This document shows positions 52,011-61,309 of a DNA stretch of 64,000 bases, in pieces. The notes beneath the pieces were generated by a model that was given only the letters and a program-made list of their open reading frames with translations, did not search any database and was not told the DNA's origin. The translations under genes were made by a program, and so were the position numbers. The DNA is from JBGZEX01 sp041846495 (lineage in GTDB: Bacteria > Bacteroidota > Bacteroidia > Bacteroidales > Marinifilaceae): the NCBI GenBank assembly GCA_041846495.1, contig JBGZEX010000075.1, positions 5,982 to 69,981 on the forward strand, written 5' to 3'. Position 1 is the first letter of the stretch. Each line of letters begins with the position of its first letter.

Positions 52011-53711
52011 TTATTCGAATTCCATCCCGCCGACGGGAATTCTTCGTCTTGCGTTATCGTATGAAGGAGAGAAAATAAAGAAATCCGGTCTGCTTTGCTG
52101 TATGCGTATGTCTAAAAGATCGATTAAAGCATCGCTTAAAATATCCGTCATGATTTTTTTATTTGCGGCATTGTTTATCCTTTCGACTTTGTCCGGATGG
52201 TTTTTTCGGAAATGCGAGGACATCCATATGCACATCGGCACTTGGAAAGTGCTCGGAGTGAGGATGCTTCCGTGCCCGAATTTTCCGGGAATTTCGAAAA
52301 TGGATTCTCCATGGTCGGGGACATAGAGGATTAATGCATCCGTATTTTTATAGAAATCGATGATTTCCCCGATAATATAGTCGTTATACAGTACGGAATT
52401 AAGATATTCGGATAAAATAGTAGCCTCTTCTTGACTATAGGTGTTTTCGGGAAGATCTTCCGGTTTGAACAGGCCCCATTTTTCGGGATATCGCAGCCGG
52501 TAATATATATGGGAACCCATAAGGTGTACGATATTGAAAATTTTATTGTCTCCTGAAGATTTTTTCAAATGAGGAAGTACGGCTTCGTCGTAGGATACGA
52601 AGGCCAAATCGCCGGAAGGCCGATTCGAACAATAAGTCACATGATCGCATGAAGTCGCCAAAGCGGAAATCTCATTGACGTAAATGCCGGATTTTTCCTG
52701 GTTGGATATCCAATAGGTGTCGTATCCGGCGGCTTTCATAACGGAGGGCAGGAGGGCATAGTCGTACCAGTTGCCTTTTTTGTCGTTCGAGTAGAGGGAG
52801 AATATTCTGGATACGGCGAGGGCGGTAGACGGAGCGCAGGCTATTACGTCCGAGAAAATCACCATTTCCTTTCGTGAAATCAGAGAATCCATACAAGGGG
52901 TCGTATGCAGGGGATAGCCGTAGCAATGGAGGTATTTTTTTGTCAGGGACTCTCCTATAATAAAGACGACGTTAGGAACATCCGAATCGTTTTTTAGGAT
53001 TTTGGGCGAATGATTCCCGAAGGAACGGGCACGTTCGGATATGAGGCGAAGGGATTTCCAGGCATCGTTAAAGGAGAAAAACGCCCGTGTCGGAGAGGAA
53101 ATTTGGAAATAATGCCGTATCCCCAAATGATAGGTCTTGTGATACACGTAAATATGATATCCGGCACAACTTACCGAAGCGAATAATGCGAGTCCGAACA
53201 TCCATTGCATAAGCCGGAATTTGAGAAGCCGGGGGATGAGAAAACGGTTTATCGAAAAAGAAAGGGCAAATACGGAAAACAACAGGGCTCCGTGGAAGAG
53301 AATGACTTTGATTCCCATTGTTTGACTCATTAATTCGCAGGCTTCGTTTCGATTGCTGCCTAAGATTACCGAGGCGATGAAGTTCGTCAGCAGGGTGTCG
53401 AAGGATTTCAGAAGGAAGGTTTCGGTCACGAATAAAACGGAGACGATGGTCAGTATTATAATTTTTACCGTCGTGAGCAGACGACCTTTAAAAAGAGTGC
53501 ATAAAAAGACCGATGCCATTCCGGCCAAAAGGGAGGAACAAAATCCCAAAAGCAGCTTTTTCCCGATGTCTAACGAATCGATAAATAAGATGTCCGCCCA
53601 TACGAGGACGGAAAAGGAACATAAAAAGACGAACAGGAATACGAAAAACTCCGAGAAAAATTTCCGGAATGATTTTTCGAATAGGGCTTTTATAAAAGCG
53701 GTATCGGGCAT
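52011..53711 (-). CDS. Phosphoethanolamine transferase-like membrane sulfatase-fold enzyme
   Basis: Protein of 566 aa with five N-terminal membrane segments (about 20-180) and a periplasmic alkaline-phosphatase-fold domain. Metal and active-site residues of the EptA/LTA-synthase group are visible: Glu254 in IIGESLT, the probable nucleophile Thr296 in CAPSTALAV, His401 in LMGSH, and Asp466-His467 in VPDHGES. It probably adds phosphoethanolamine to lipid A or another glycan, which can lower binding of cationic peptides. Substrate not proven by sequence. Confidence 0.85.
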   Translation of the reverse strand: MPDTAFIKALFEKSFRKFFSEFFVFLFVFLCSFSVLVWADILFIDSLDIGKKLLLGFCSSLLAGMASVFLCTLFKGRLLTTVKIIILTIVSVLFVTETFLLKSFDTLLTNFIASVILGSNRNEACELMSQTMGIKVILFHGALLFSVFALSFSINRFLIPRLLKFRLMQWMFGLALFASVSCAGYHIYVYHKTYHLGIRHYFQISSPTRAFFSFNDAWKSLRLISERARSFGNHSPKILKNDSDVPNVVFIIGESLTKKYLHCYGYPLHTTPCMDSLISRKEMVIFSDVIACAPSTALAVSRIFSLYSNDKKGNWYDYALLPSVMKAAGYDTYWISNQEKSGIYVNEISALATSCDHVTYCSNRPSGDLAFVSYDEAVLPHLKKSSGDNKIFNIVHLMGSHIYYRLRYPEKWGLFKPEDLPENTYSQEEATILSEYLNSVLYNDYIIGEIIDFYKNTDALILYVPDHGESIFEIPGKFGHGSILTPSTFQVPMCIWMSSHFRKNHPDKVERINNAANKKIMTDILSDALIDLLDIRIQQSRPDFFIFSPSYDNARRRIPVGGMEFE

Positions 53712-53812
53712 GGAGGTTCAATTATCTGTGAGTGCTGTTGCGGCAGTACGTATGTCAAGTGTATTTTCCTCGGCGGTTATTCGGGTCGGAGATTCGTATG
53801 GTGCAGTAAGAT

Positions 53813-54193
53813 TTATCCTTCTTTTCGAACTGTCGAAACATTTTCCTCTTTGAGGTTTTCGAAGTTTTCGGTCATAAGTTTTTCCACCAGGCGAATAGAT
53901 TCCACACAAGGGAATTTCAATTCCCCTTTGAGTTCTTTGCAGGTGATTCCTCCGGCAACGGAACGAAAACTGTTTTTTATCGAAGGCATACCGTATTGCC
54001 GTGTCAGGATTTCTCCGGCATAAAGGGCACCGCATAATCCGCCTTCGGCTTTCCCTCCTCCGCAAGGACGGTACATCTTTTCGATTTCTTCGTCGCTTAA
54101 CCCCGCCTCTTTTTGAAAATGTTTTAAAATGGCTTGACAGCAATTCCATTTATTTTCTTTATTGTGAAAAAACTCTTCCGCTTTTTTAGCCAT
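53813..54193 (-). CDS. C_GCAxxG_C_C family protein
   Basis: Protein of 126 aa with the family's spaced cysteines: Cys18-Cys19 (NCCQAIL), Cys44 (RPCGGG), Cys54 (GGLCGAL), Cys85 and Cys96. The family is thought to bind a metal or Fe-S centre or act in redox chemistry; this is not established. ATG 54193 is preferred; the frame is open to 54277 but a TATATTTG promoter at 54231-54238 lies inside that extension. Confidence 0.85.
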   Translation of the reverse strand: MAKKAEEFFHNKENKWNCCQAILKHFQKEAGLSDEEIEKMYRPCGGGKAEGGLCGALYAGEILTRQYGMPSIKNSFRSVAGGITCKELKGELKFPCVESIRLVEKLMTENFENLKEENVSTVRKEG

Positions 54194-54230
54194 AACCTTT
54201 GATTTTCGATTGACAATTTTTATATCTCTG

Positions 54231-54238
54231 CAAATATA
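54231..54238 (-). promoter_or_regulatory. Promoter -7 element for C_GCAxxG_C_C gene
   Basis: Minus-strand TATATTTG, 38 bp before ATG 54193. Confidence 0.55.
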
Positions 54239-54365
54239 CATGTTTTTCATGGAAAACCGGATTTTCTCCGATTTCAAAATTAAGAGTGCCGGTATTTCGC
54301 AACTGCTAATTGAATCCGTATAATAAAAAATCGGCAGTTATTTCTTCATATTTTCAGAGATTGCA

Positions 54366-54373
54366 TATATTTG
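54366..54373 (+). promoter_or_regulatory. Promoter -7 element for Big2 protein gene
   Basis: TATATTTG followed by TAC, 49 bp before the first start codon. Confidence 0.6.
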
Positions 54374-54422
54374 TACCCCGTTTTTTCTTTGCGGAAAAAT
54401 ACGGACTTAAAAATTAAAACAT

Positions 54423-55907
54423 ATGAAGATTAATACGTATATGAAAACTATATTGATTTCCCTTACTCTGTGTATGGGAATGAATGCCGCTCGTGCGGGA
54501 GCGGTTTGTGGGGAAATGTTCGATGGGAGAATACCGGAATCCGGATCGCTGTCGGGAACCGGAGCAAGGGTTTTTCCCTATGAACGGACTGCCGACAATG
54601 TGCTTGTCGAAAGCATTAGTATAGACCAGGACGATACCTCTGTCCCGGTGGGTAAAACGATAGTATTTACAGCCACGGTTCTTCCGGAGACTGCGACTCA
54701 AAAAAAACTTAAATGGACTTCCGACGATGAAGAGGTAGCTGAAGTACGCGACGGACGGGTAAGAGCTAAAAAACCGGGCTCTGCTCTTATAAGAGCGACC
54801 GCTACGGACGGAAGCGGAAAATATGCGGAGGTTCGTGTTACCGTTGTCCGGCTTATTGAGAAAATAAAGTTGCAACTTCCCAGCAATGTCCTTGGATTGG
54901 GTTTGAAGAATTTCTATATTCCAAGAGAGGTGGAGCCGTATAATGCTACGAATCAGGTTTTTTTATGGAAATCCGATAATCCGGATATCGTTTCCGTTAA
55001 TCAAAAAGGAGAAATTTCCACTCTGAAAATAGGAGAAGCTACGATTACGGCTACGGCTACGGATGGGAGTGCGGTGAGCACTTCGATACGTATTCGGGTT
55101 GTCGTACCGGTAGAAAAAATCGAGATAAAAGAAGGAGATCAAATTCTTAAGCCTTATTCCCGGAAAAAACTTACGGTGGTTATTACTCCCGCCAATGCCG
55201 GAGTGCAGACGGTACGTTGGAATTCGAGCAATACGAAAGTGGCAACGGTCGATTCCGAAGGAGTCGTACGGACTAAGGATGCGGGGGAAACGACGATTAC
55301 CGCGACTTCGGACGATGACGTTGCCGAATATCCTCAGGCTTCCGTCAACATAAAAGTAGTAAAGGACATATCTTTAACGGGCATATATTTCAAGCAATCG
55401 CATGTCACTCTCGCCGTCGGGGCTTCCGAACGGCTGATTCCCGTTGCGGAACCCGCTGAAGCAACACTTCCTTCCCTCGACTGGAAATCGGGAGATGATG
55501 CCGTCGTATCGGTAAATGCCGAAGGGGAGATAAAAGCCCATAGTTTAGGTGTCGCCGATATCGCTGCAACCACCAAGGACGGGAAATATACGGCAAGCGT
55601 ACGAGTAATCGTGAACCGCTCGAAAGAAGAATTCAAAGTGCCGCATCTTTTGAATATTTCGCGTATCGAAAAAAATCGGCCATTCCCGATTTACTGGGCG
55701 GATGTGGAAGACGAAAATACCGGATTCTCTTATCGTCTCGAAAAGACGGTGAACGGTAAAACCGTCATCGACAAATCCCTGACGGTGGACGAAGAAAAGA
55801 AAACGCTTACTTTTTCCGAGAGCGGAAACTTCCGTCTTGTCGTAACTTTGAACGGGAACGGAAAAGCCTGGCAGGAAATCTCGTATGAATTGGAGATAGC
55901 CGAATAA
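54423..55907 (+). CDS. Secreted protein with four Big2 (Ig-like) repeats
   Basis: Protein of 494 aa with a signal peptide (about 1-25, ARA-G) and four bacterial Ig-like group 2 domains at about 62-142, 146-228, 229-312 and 316-395. Each ends in an A-x-V-x-V-x-V strand and contains the W-S/N-S-D or W-K-S-G pattern (KWTSDDEEVAEV, LWKSDNPDIVSV, RWNSSNTKVATV, DWKSGDDAVVSV). The last 100 residues form a different beta domain. Big2 proteins act in adhesion or as surface scaffolds. ATG 54441 is an alternative start. Confidence 0.85.
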   Translation: MKINTYMKTILISLTLCMGMNAARAGAVCGEMFDGRIPESGSLSGTGARVFPYERTADNVLVESISIDQDDTSVPVGKTIVFTATVLPETATQKKLKWTSDDEEVAEVRDGRVRAKKPGSALIRATATDGSGKYAEVRVTVVRLIEKIKLQLPSNVLGLGLKNFYIPREVEPYNATNQVFLWKSDNPDIVSVNQKGEISTLKIGEATITATATDGSAVSTSIRIRVVVPVEKIEIKEGDQILKPYSRKKLTVVITPANAGVQTVRWNSSNTKVATVDSEGVVRTKDAGETTITATSDDDVAEYPQASVNIKVVKDISLTGIYFKQSHVTLAVGASERLIPVAEPAEATLPSLDWKSGDDAVVSVNAEGEIKAHSLGVADIAATTKDGKYTASVRVIVNRSKEEFKVPHLLNISRIEKNRPFPIYWADVEDENTGFSYRLEKTVNGKTVIDKSLTVDEEKKTLTFSESGNFRLVVTLNGNGKAWQEISYELEIAE

Positions 55908-55961
55908 TCATAGAAAATACCCATAATTATTTCCGGACTACCGGAGAAATGAAATAGAAAA

Positions 55962-56609
55962 ATGAAACGAATATTACAAACCCTATTTGCAGGACTGATT
56001 ATACTGAACTTGAGCAATTGTAAGAAAGACGAGAATTCCGGACCGCTTCCCCTTGCAAAGTTCGAATTGGAGAAAACGTCGATAAGCGTCGAAGAAGGAA
56101 AAACCGATACCGTAGCGATAAAAAACGGAGGAGGGAATTATAGCGTTAGCCCGAATTCCGCTTTTGCCGAAATTCTCTTTGAAGGAGAGAAAATCGTAGT
56201 AAAAGCTTTGAAGCCCGGAGAGGTGGTGTTTACGATACGTTCGGATTCCCGTCAGGCGACTCTTGAAGTGAAGGTAACCGCCAAACCCGTGCAACCTCTC
56301 GAAGGAGAGGCGGGACTATACGACGAATCCGGGAAGAATATGATGAAGGCCAAGTATAAGGCGAGAAAAGCCGATTTGATTTGGCTTTCGGACGATATCA
56401 AATCGCCTTACGCAAAATATCTTATGATGCATGCCGTATCGGATAAGCTCAAACCGGGAGAAAAAGCGGATATCGGCATAAAATCCCGGGGAATTCCGGA
56501 ACTCGAAGGAAAAACTTCCGTATCCGCAACATTGGAATTGAGGAACGGGAATATGGCCCAGTTGAAAATAGAGGGCGGATTACGTCTTCTTTGCCCTGTG
56601 AAAAATTGA
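55962..56609 (+). CDS. Lipoprotein with Ig-like domain, partner of the Big2 protein
   Basis: Lipoprotein of 215 aa with lipobox LSNC (Cys20) followed by KKDEN, an acidic/basic start that resembles the surface-export signal of Bacteroidetes lipoproteins. Residues about 32-110 look like a degenerate Big2/Ig-like domain (TSISVEEGKTDTVAIKNG, LKPGEVVFTIRSDSRQATLEVKV). The rest is beta-rich without a recognised family. It lies 54 bp after the Big2 gene and probably shares its transcript. Confidence 0.65.
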   Translation: MKRILQTLFAGLIILNLSNCKKDENSGPLPLAKFELEKTSISVEEGKTDTVAIKNGGGNYSVSPNSAFAEILFEGEKIVVKALKPGEVVFTIRSDSRQATLEVKVTAKPVQPLEGEAGLYDESGKNMMKAKYKARKADLIWLSDDIKSPYAKYLMMHAVSDKLKPGEKADIGIKSRGIPELEGKTSVSATLELRNGNMAQLKIEGGLRLLCPVKN

Positions 56610-56636
56610 GGTCTGAATGGCGGGAAAAATTCCGCT

Positions 56637-57431
56637 TTATGAATTCTCCTTCATTTTCACGATATAAAAGCAGGAGGTGGATAAAAAATTCCGGATATAA
56701 CGGATTTTCGAAATATACGGATTGAGTTTCCGGGGCTTCAGATGGAATTTTTGGCGATAGTGCGGGTTTATAAACCACAGACGGCGGTCGATAATGATGC
56801 AGTCGTTTTTCTTCAGAAGTTTTTCGAATTTTTCTATGGTCACCCTGTCCCGTTTCGTTTCTATCAAAGCCCGGATGCAATCCGGATTTTCTCCTAATAT
56901 TTTCAGTGTAAAAGCATAGGCCGCCTTAGGAAGAAGATGAAAAAAGGGGAGACGGGAACCGATTTTGCTGCGACACATCTGCTGATGACCTCCGAATGGC
57001 ATCTGCCATGCGGGAAATGCCCAGAACATGATTCCGTCTGCTTTTAGGAATGCTTTGGCATGTCTTATAAAGGCTTCTTTTTCGGATAGGGGAATATGCT
57101 CGATAACATCGTGTATCAACAGCAAATCGTATTTTTCGGAAGGGATTTCCATTTTCAGAAAATCCATGGCGATGAATATGCCCGGATATCCCGATGCGGA
57201 GAAAAAATTGCGGGCATTGATGATTTTATGCTCCGCAATATCTACGCCCCTTATTTCACAACCGCTTTCTGCAAAAGGCAGGAGATTGCCTCCTTCTCCG
57301 CATCCGATTTCCAATACCCTGCATCCCTTGGCTACAGATACGAAACGGCGGATATAGTCCACATAAAATTCCCGCGAGGTATTGGCTAATTCCTTAAAAT
57401 AAATGCTTCGATCCAAATGTCTTTTTTGCAT
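56637..57431 (-). CDS. SAM-dependent methyltransferase (class I)
   Basis: Protein of 264 aa with a methyltransferase domain: VLEIGCGEGGNLLPFAESG (motif I, near residue 36), RGVDIAEHKI, and LLIHDVIEHI (motif IV). The C-terminal ~80 residues are basic and aromatic, as in sugar or lipid methyltransferases of glycan loci. Its location between surface-protein and acyltransferase genes suggests a glycan substrate; the acceptor is unknown. Confidence 0.82.
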   Translation of the reverse strand: MQKRHLDRSIYFKELANTSREFYVDYIRRFVSVAKGCRVLEIGCGEGGNLLPFAESGCEIRGVDIAEHKIINARNFFSASGYPGIFIAMDFLKMEIPSEKYDLLLIHDVIEHIPLSEKEAFIRHAKAFLKADGIMFWAFPAWQMPFGGHQQMCRSKIGSRLPFFHLLPKAAYAFTLKILGENPDCIRALIETKRDRVTIEKFEKLLKKNDCIIIDRRLWFINPHYRQKFHLKPRKLNPYISKIRYIRNFLSTSCFYIVKMKENS

Positions 57432-57509
57432 TTTCGGATATCGTATTTTTATATTATCCCGATAAGATTGAGTTGAGGCGAATGATATTTTACTTTAACT
57501 ATATGTTAA

Positions 57510-58157
57510 TTATTTGTTTGTCTGTGTGGGTATATCATCGCTCATCAAGTCCGGTTCGGCAGCGGAAAACAAATGGGTTTCATAAAATTTATTTGCCATC
57601 TCGAGAGCATTTCCGGCCGATTCTTTAGTGCACGACAATGTATACCACGAAGGTATGTTTCGGTTATTTCCGAGGATTTCCACCTTATTGACGGAAGCTG
57701 TCTTTTGCAGTTGGGATAAATCTCCGGTATTTTTTAATTTCACATAAAAGAGATGACTTAATGTCAATTCCTTACCTTCTTTCGAGATAAAACAAGGCCC
57801 ATCGTAAATGATTTCCGGTATGCTTTTCTGCATATTCCGGTCCTCTACAATCATCCATTTCCATTCTGCCTGCTCTTTTTCGCTCTCCGGATTTAGAAAA
57901 TTTAATGCTAAAACGACTTTCCCGGATATGTAGGAGGTGTTGTTTTTCAGAGAGGCTCTGACAGCTTGTTCATCCCCCGTTTTAAATAAAATATATTTTT
58001 TGCTCCGGGATTTCGATAATTCGATTTTTTCCCCTTTGTACCAGTAATAATCCGTGGATAATGTTATTTCTTTATTTTTATCGACATGTTTTGAGCATCC
58101 TGTAAAACAAAAAGTTACGATGAAAATAATGCCGGATAAGAATATGTTTTTTTTCAT
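57510..58157 (-). CDS. Lipoprotein resembling a stand-alone subtilase propeptide
   Basis: Lipoprotein of 215 aa with lipobox FTGC (Cys21). The part YYWYKGEKIELSKSRSKKYILF near residue 38 and the end NALEMANKFYETHLFSAAEPDL resemble the N-terminal pro-region that precedes the catalytic domain in Bacteroidetes S8 proteases, but the protein stops there and no protease domain follows in any frame downstream. It may be a truncated protease relic or an independent inhibitor-like protein. The resemblance is from memory of the family and needs a profile search. Confidence 0.5.
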   Translation of the reverse strand: MKKNIFLSGIIFIVTFCFTGCSKHVDKNKEITLSTDYYWYKGEKIELSKSRSKKYILFKTGDEQAVRASLKNNTSYISGKVVLALNFLNPESEKEQAEWKWMIVEDRNMQKSIPEIIYDGPCFISKEGKELTLSHLFYVKLKNTGDLSQLQKTASVNKVEILGNNRNIPSWYTLSCTKESAGNALEMANKFYETHLFSAAEPDLMSDDIPTQTNK

Positions 58158-58379
58158 TTCAAAGCGATTTAAAGTGTATATCGAGTGTTGTTTATATTTT
58201 TTCGGTTCGTCAATTGTTGCTGTAAGGACTTAATTGTGGCGATATCATTTTCTTCTCTGTCTGTAGCGACTTTTATGCAAGTATAAGGGGAAAAATAAAA
58301 AAATACAAATAGTTCGGCGCAATATTTAAAATATCGGGAATAAAATATTATGTCGGTTTTTATTATTGTTTTACTTTTA

Positions 58380-58387
58380 TAAGTTTG
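58380..58387 (+). promoter_or_regulatory. Promoter -7 element for MBOAT-SGNH operon
   Basis: TAAGTTTG (TAnnTTTG), 26 bp before the MBOAT start, with TTG at 58356-58358 about 21 bp upstream as a possible -33. Confidence 0.6.
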
Positions 58388-58412
58388 TATGCAAATATGA
58401 AAAATATGCGAT

Positions 58413-59846
58413 ATGTTGTTTAATTCCTTCGATTTTGCCGTATTCCTTCCCCTCGTATTTTTACTGTACTGGTTGGTGTTTTCGAAAAATATCAGGTGGC
58501 GGAACATTTTTCTTTTGGCGGCAAGTTATGTCTTCTACGGATTTTGGGATTGGCGTTTTTTGGGATTGATTGCGCTTACTTCCGTTTCGGATTTTTTTCT
58601 GGCGCATTTCATACATCTTACGCCCGGCGAAAATGTCAAAAGGCGGAAATTATTGTTGATACTGAGCTTTGCGGTAAATCTTTCGGTTCTCGTTTTTTTC
58701 AAATATTGTAATTTCTTTATAGAGAGTTTCGTTTCCGTATTTCGTTTTTTAGGAAGGGATATCGACTGCGGAACGTTGGATATCATTCTTCCCGTGGGAA
58801 TTAGTTTTTATACTTTTCAATCGCTTAGCTATACCCTCGATGTATATTATAAGCGTTTGGAACCCACGGGAAAATTGTTCGATTTCATGGCTTTCGTCGC
58901 CTTTTTCCCTCAGTTGGTAGCCGGGCCGATTGAGAGAGCGAGAAACCTTTTGCCGCAGTTTGCTTCTCCCAAAGTATTCGATTACGACGATGCGAGATAC
59001 GGATTGATATTGATGGTTTCCGGTTTTTTCAAAAAAATCGTCGTGGCGGACAGGCTTGGAATTTATGTGGACGGAGTTTATGCAAATCCGGCGGAAGCTG
59101 CGGGACTTCCCGCTCTTATGGGAGTTCTCTTTTTTGCTTTCCAGTTGTATCTGGATTTCTCGGCTTATTCCGAAATAGCCATAGGCACGGCCCGGCTTTT
59201 CGGATTCCGGTTGACGCTTAATTTTCGGAGACCTTATCTTTCGGGCTCGTTCAAAGAGTTTTGGAAACGATGGCATATTACGCTTTCGTCCTGGTTCATG
59301 GATTACGTATATATCCCCCTGGGGGGCAACCGGAAGAATTATGTACGCAATATAATCGTCGTATTTTTATTGAGCGGTCTGTGGCACGGAGCTTCCTGGA
59401 ATTTTGTCGTTTGGGGATTGTCGAATGCCGTGTTCTTATTGGTTTTCGACCGTTTTTTGCATAAGGGAAGCAAATCCCGGGGCGTCGGATTTAAAGTCGC
59501 CCCTCTTATCGTATTCTCGGCATGGGCTTTATCTCTCGTTTTTTTTCGGGCTCCCGCTTTTTCCGATGCATTGACGGTATTCGGGAATCTCGGTTTTTCC
59601 GGTTCGGAAAATTTATACGGTTTCGGTTTGAATGCAGCGGAATTCAAATTTGCACTTTTGCTCATTGCAGCTATCGTTTCCGGTGAAATATTCGGGGAAG
59701 CCCGTACCTCGGATTTATACCGGAAGTTTGCCGGCATGAAGACTTTTTGGCGTTGGGGTTTCTATATTATAGCCGTGTTGGCCATTATCTATTTGGGTTC
59801 CTACGGGACGGCTCACGATAACAGTTTTATTTATTTTCAATTTTAA
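58413..59846 (+). CDS. MBOAT family O-acyltransferase (AlgI-like)
   Basis: Membrane-bound O-acyltransferase of 477 aa with about 11 to 12 membrane segments. The AlgI/DltB pattern is clear: FFPQLVAGPIERARNLLPQ (near 164-182), RWHITLSSWFMDYVYIPLGGNR with His288, and GLWHGASWNFVVWG with the catalytic His325. It would carry an acyl group, usually acetyl, across the membrane for transfer to a glycan. The SGNH-like gene 5 bp downstream is the expected partner. Confidence 0.93.
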   Translation: MLFNSFDFAVFLPLVFLLYWLVFSKNIRWRNIFLLAASYVFYGFWDWRFLGLIALTSVSDFFLAHFIHLTPGENVKRRKLLLILSFAVNLSVLVFFKYCNFFIESFVSVFRFLGRDIDCGTLDIILPVGISFYTFQSLSYTLDVYYKRLEPTGKLFDFMAFVAFFPQLVAGPIERARNLLPQFASPKVFDYDDARYGLILMVSGFFKKIVVADRLGIYVDGVYANPAEAAGLPALMGVLFFAFQLYLDFSAYSEIAIGTARLFGFRLTLNFRRPYLSGSFKEFWKRWHITLSSWFMDYVYIPLGGNRKNYVRNIIVVFLLSGLWHGASWNFVVWGLSNAVFLLVFDRFLHKGSKSRGVGFKVAPLIVFSAWALSLVFFRAPAFSDALTVFGNLGFSGSENLYGFGLNAAEFKFALLLIAAIVSGEIFGEARTSDLYRKFAGMKTFWRWGFYIIAVLAIIYLGSYGTAHDNSFIYFQF

Positions 59847-59851
59847 ATCCG

Positions 59852-61309
59852 ATGAAAAATACCGATAGATTGGAAAATACCGGAAAACCGGCCGACGGCA
59901 AAACTCTTTCCGCCTTTTTGGGCAAGGTCGGGTTGTTTGTGGTTTTGATAGCTGCGGTCGTAGGTTTTACGGATCGTAAGGGGTATTTCGATCCGGATAA
60001 TACGAATAATCACACCCTTCGTAAATGGAATGCTTTTTATGATTTCACGCGCCGGAATGCGGTGGATGTGGTGCTTGTAGGCAATTCGCATTTATATACC
60101 GGAATCAACCCTAAAAACCTGTCTGTCGCTCTCGGAGCGAACTGTTTTATCCTGGCGTCTCCGGGAACGACTCTTACCGATGCGTATTTTGCATTGAAAG
60201 AGGCCATTGCCGTATCAAAACCCAAGATTGCCGTCGTGGAAACATTTACCGTTTACGATTACGATACATACGAATTGAAGGATGGAGCCCTTTCCGACCA
60301 GTTCAAAAGTTTCTCCGCAAGAAAGAATGTAAAGGAAAAGCTTTTTTCCATGCCTTTCTTATTCAATTCCCGCCATTATCTTCCGGCCTGGTCGAATACC
60401 GTAAGGAATCACGGTTTTATTTTTTCGGATAACGAACAGATTAAATACAACATATCGCTTTCGAAACGGCCGCCCGTCCGGGAAAACCGGCTCTATCTCG
60501 GTAGGTACGTACGTTTTACGACCGGACTCGAAGATTCTACGTTGATGAAATACGATCGTCCCGGTTTTACGGCTTCCGACGGAAATAAACATAAGGTGGG
60601 GAAGGAGGCCGCCCTCTATATCGATAAGATTCAGAAATTATGTGCGAAACACGACATCCGCCTGATTTACCTTACGATTCCTTCATACTACAGGCATATA
60701 GCCAACTACGGTAGGGTCCGGGATAATATGAAGGCTTGTTTCGATCCCCGCATACCCTGGCTGGATTTGCAGGCAGATTACGACATGGAGGCGTTTACGC
60801 CCGAAGCTTTTGAAAATACCGTGAGGACGAATCAGCATCTCACGTATTACGGTTCTTTGGTAGCTACTTATAAATTGGCGGCCTTTATCCGGGAGAAATG
60901 TCCGGATGTATTGGAAGACCGTTATAAGGATATGAAATGGAGAAGAATGTTTTACGGAGATGAAGGATATTTTGAGAATTATCCTCCGGAAAAAGACGGA
61001 ATCAATGCCTTGTTGATGACGGATACTCTTTTGAACGGCATAGCGGTAAAAGAAGTCGATTTTATCAGGACCTCTCGTGCTAATACGCTGTTGATAAAGA
61101 CGTATCGTACCGGGGAATCCGCTGCTTCGGGCTTCCTCACCGCAACCGTGGAATGCTTTGCAGGCGGGAAGAGTTTCGTGTCGGAATTGGAGCTCGCCTC
61201 CTCTCCCGCATACGAGCCGCCGGGACATCGCCTCTACCGTTCGCTTCCCATTCATCCCGATACCCGTATAACGGGCGTCCGAGCAATTGCTTATAAGACC
61301 GGACGCTGA
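59852..61309 (+). CDS. SGNH-like (AlgJ/DltD-type) partner of the MBOAT protein
   Basis: Protein of 485 aa with one N-terminal membrane helix (about 24-40) and an extracytoplasmic domain. VLVGNSHLYTGINP with Ser79 is a GDSL/SGNH-type nucleophile block, and TNQHLTYYGSLVATYKL later in the chain holds the probable catalytic His. Such proteins finish acyl transfer to the polysaccharide in AlgI/AlgJ or DltB/DltD systems. It is coupled to the MBOAT gene with a 5-bp gap. The C-terminal 130 residues are beta-rich and unassigned. Confidence 0.8.
   Translation: MKNTDRLENTGKPADGKTLSAFLGKVGLFVVLIAAVVGFTDRKGYFDPDNTNNHTLRKWNAFYDFTRRNAVDVVLVGNSHLYTGINPKNLSVALGANCFILASPGTTLTDAYFALKEAIAVSKPKIAVVETFTVYDYDTYELKDGALSDQFKSFSARKNVKEKLFSMPFLFNSRHYLPAWSNTVRNHGFIFSDNEQIKYNISLSKRPPVRENRLYLGRYVRFTTGLEDSTLMKYDRPGFTASDGNKHKVGKEAALYIDKIQKLCAKHDIRLIYLTIPSYYRHIANYGRVRDNMKACFDPRIPWLDLQADYDMEAFTPEAFENTVRTNQHLTYYGSLVATYKLAAFIREKCPDVLEDRYKDMKWRRMFYGDEGYFENYPPEKDGINALLMTDTLLNGIAVKEVDFIRTSRANTLLIKTYRTGESAASGFLTATVECFAGGKSFVSELELASSPAYEPPGHRLYRSLPIHPDTRITGVRAIAYKTGR

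Noticed and set aside
53718..54149. 143-aa minus-strand ORF overlapping the C_GCAxxG_C_C gene
   Set aside because: Arg-rich shifted frame; the 53813-54193 frame carries the conserved cysteine pattern.
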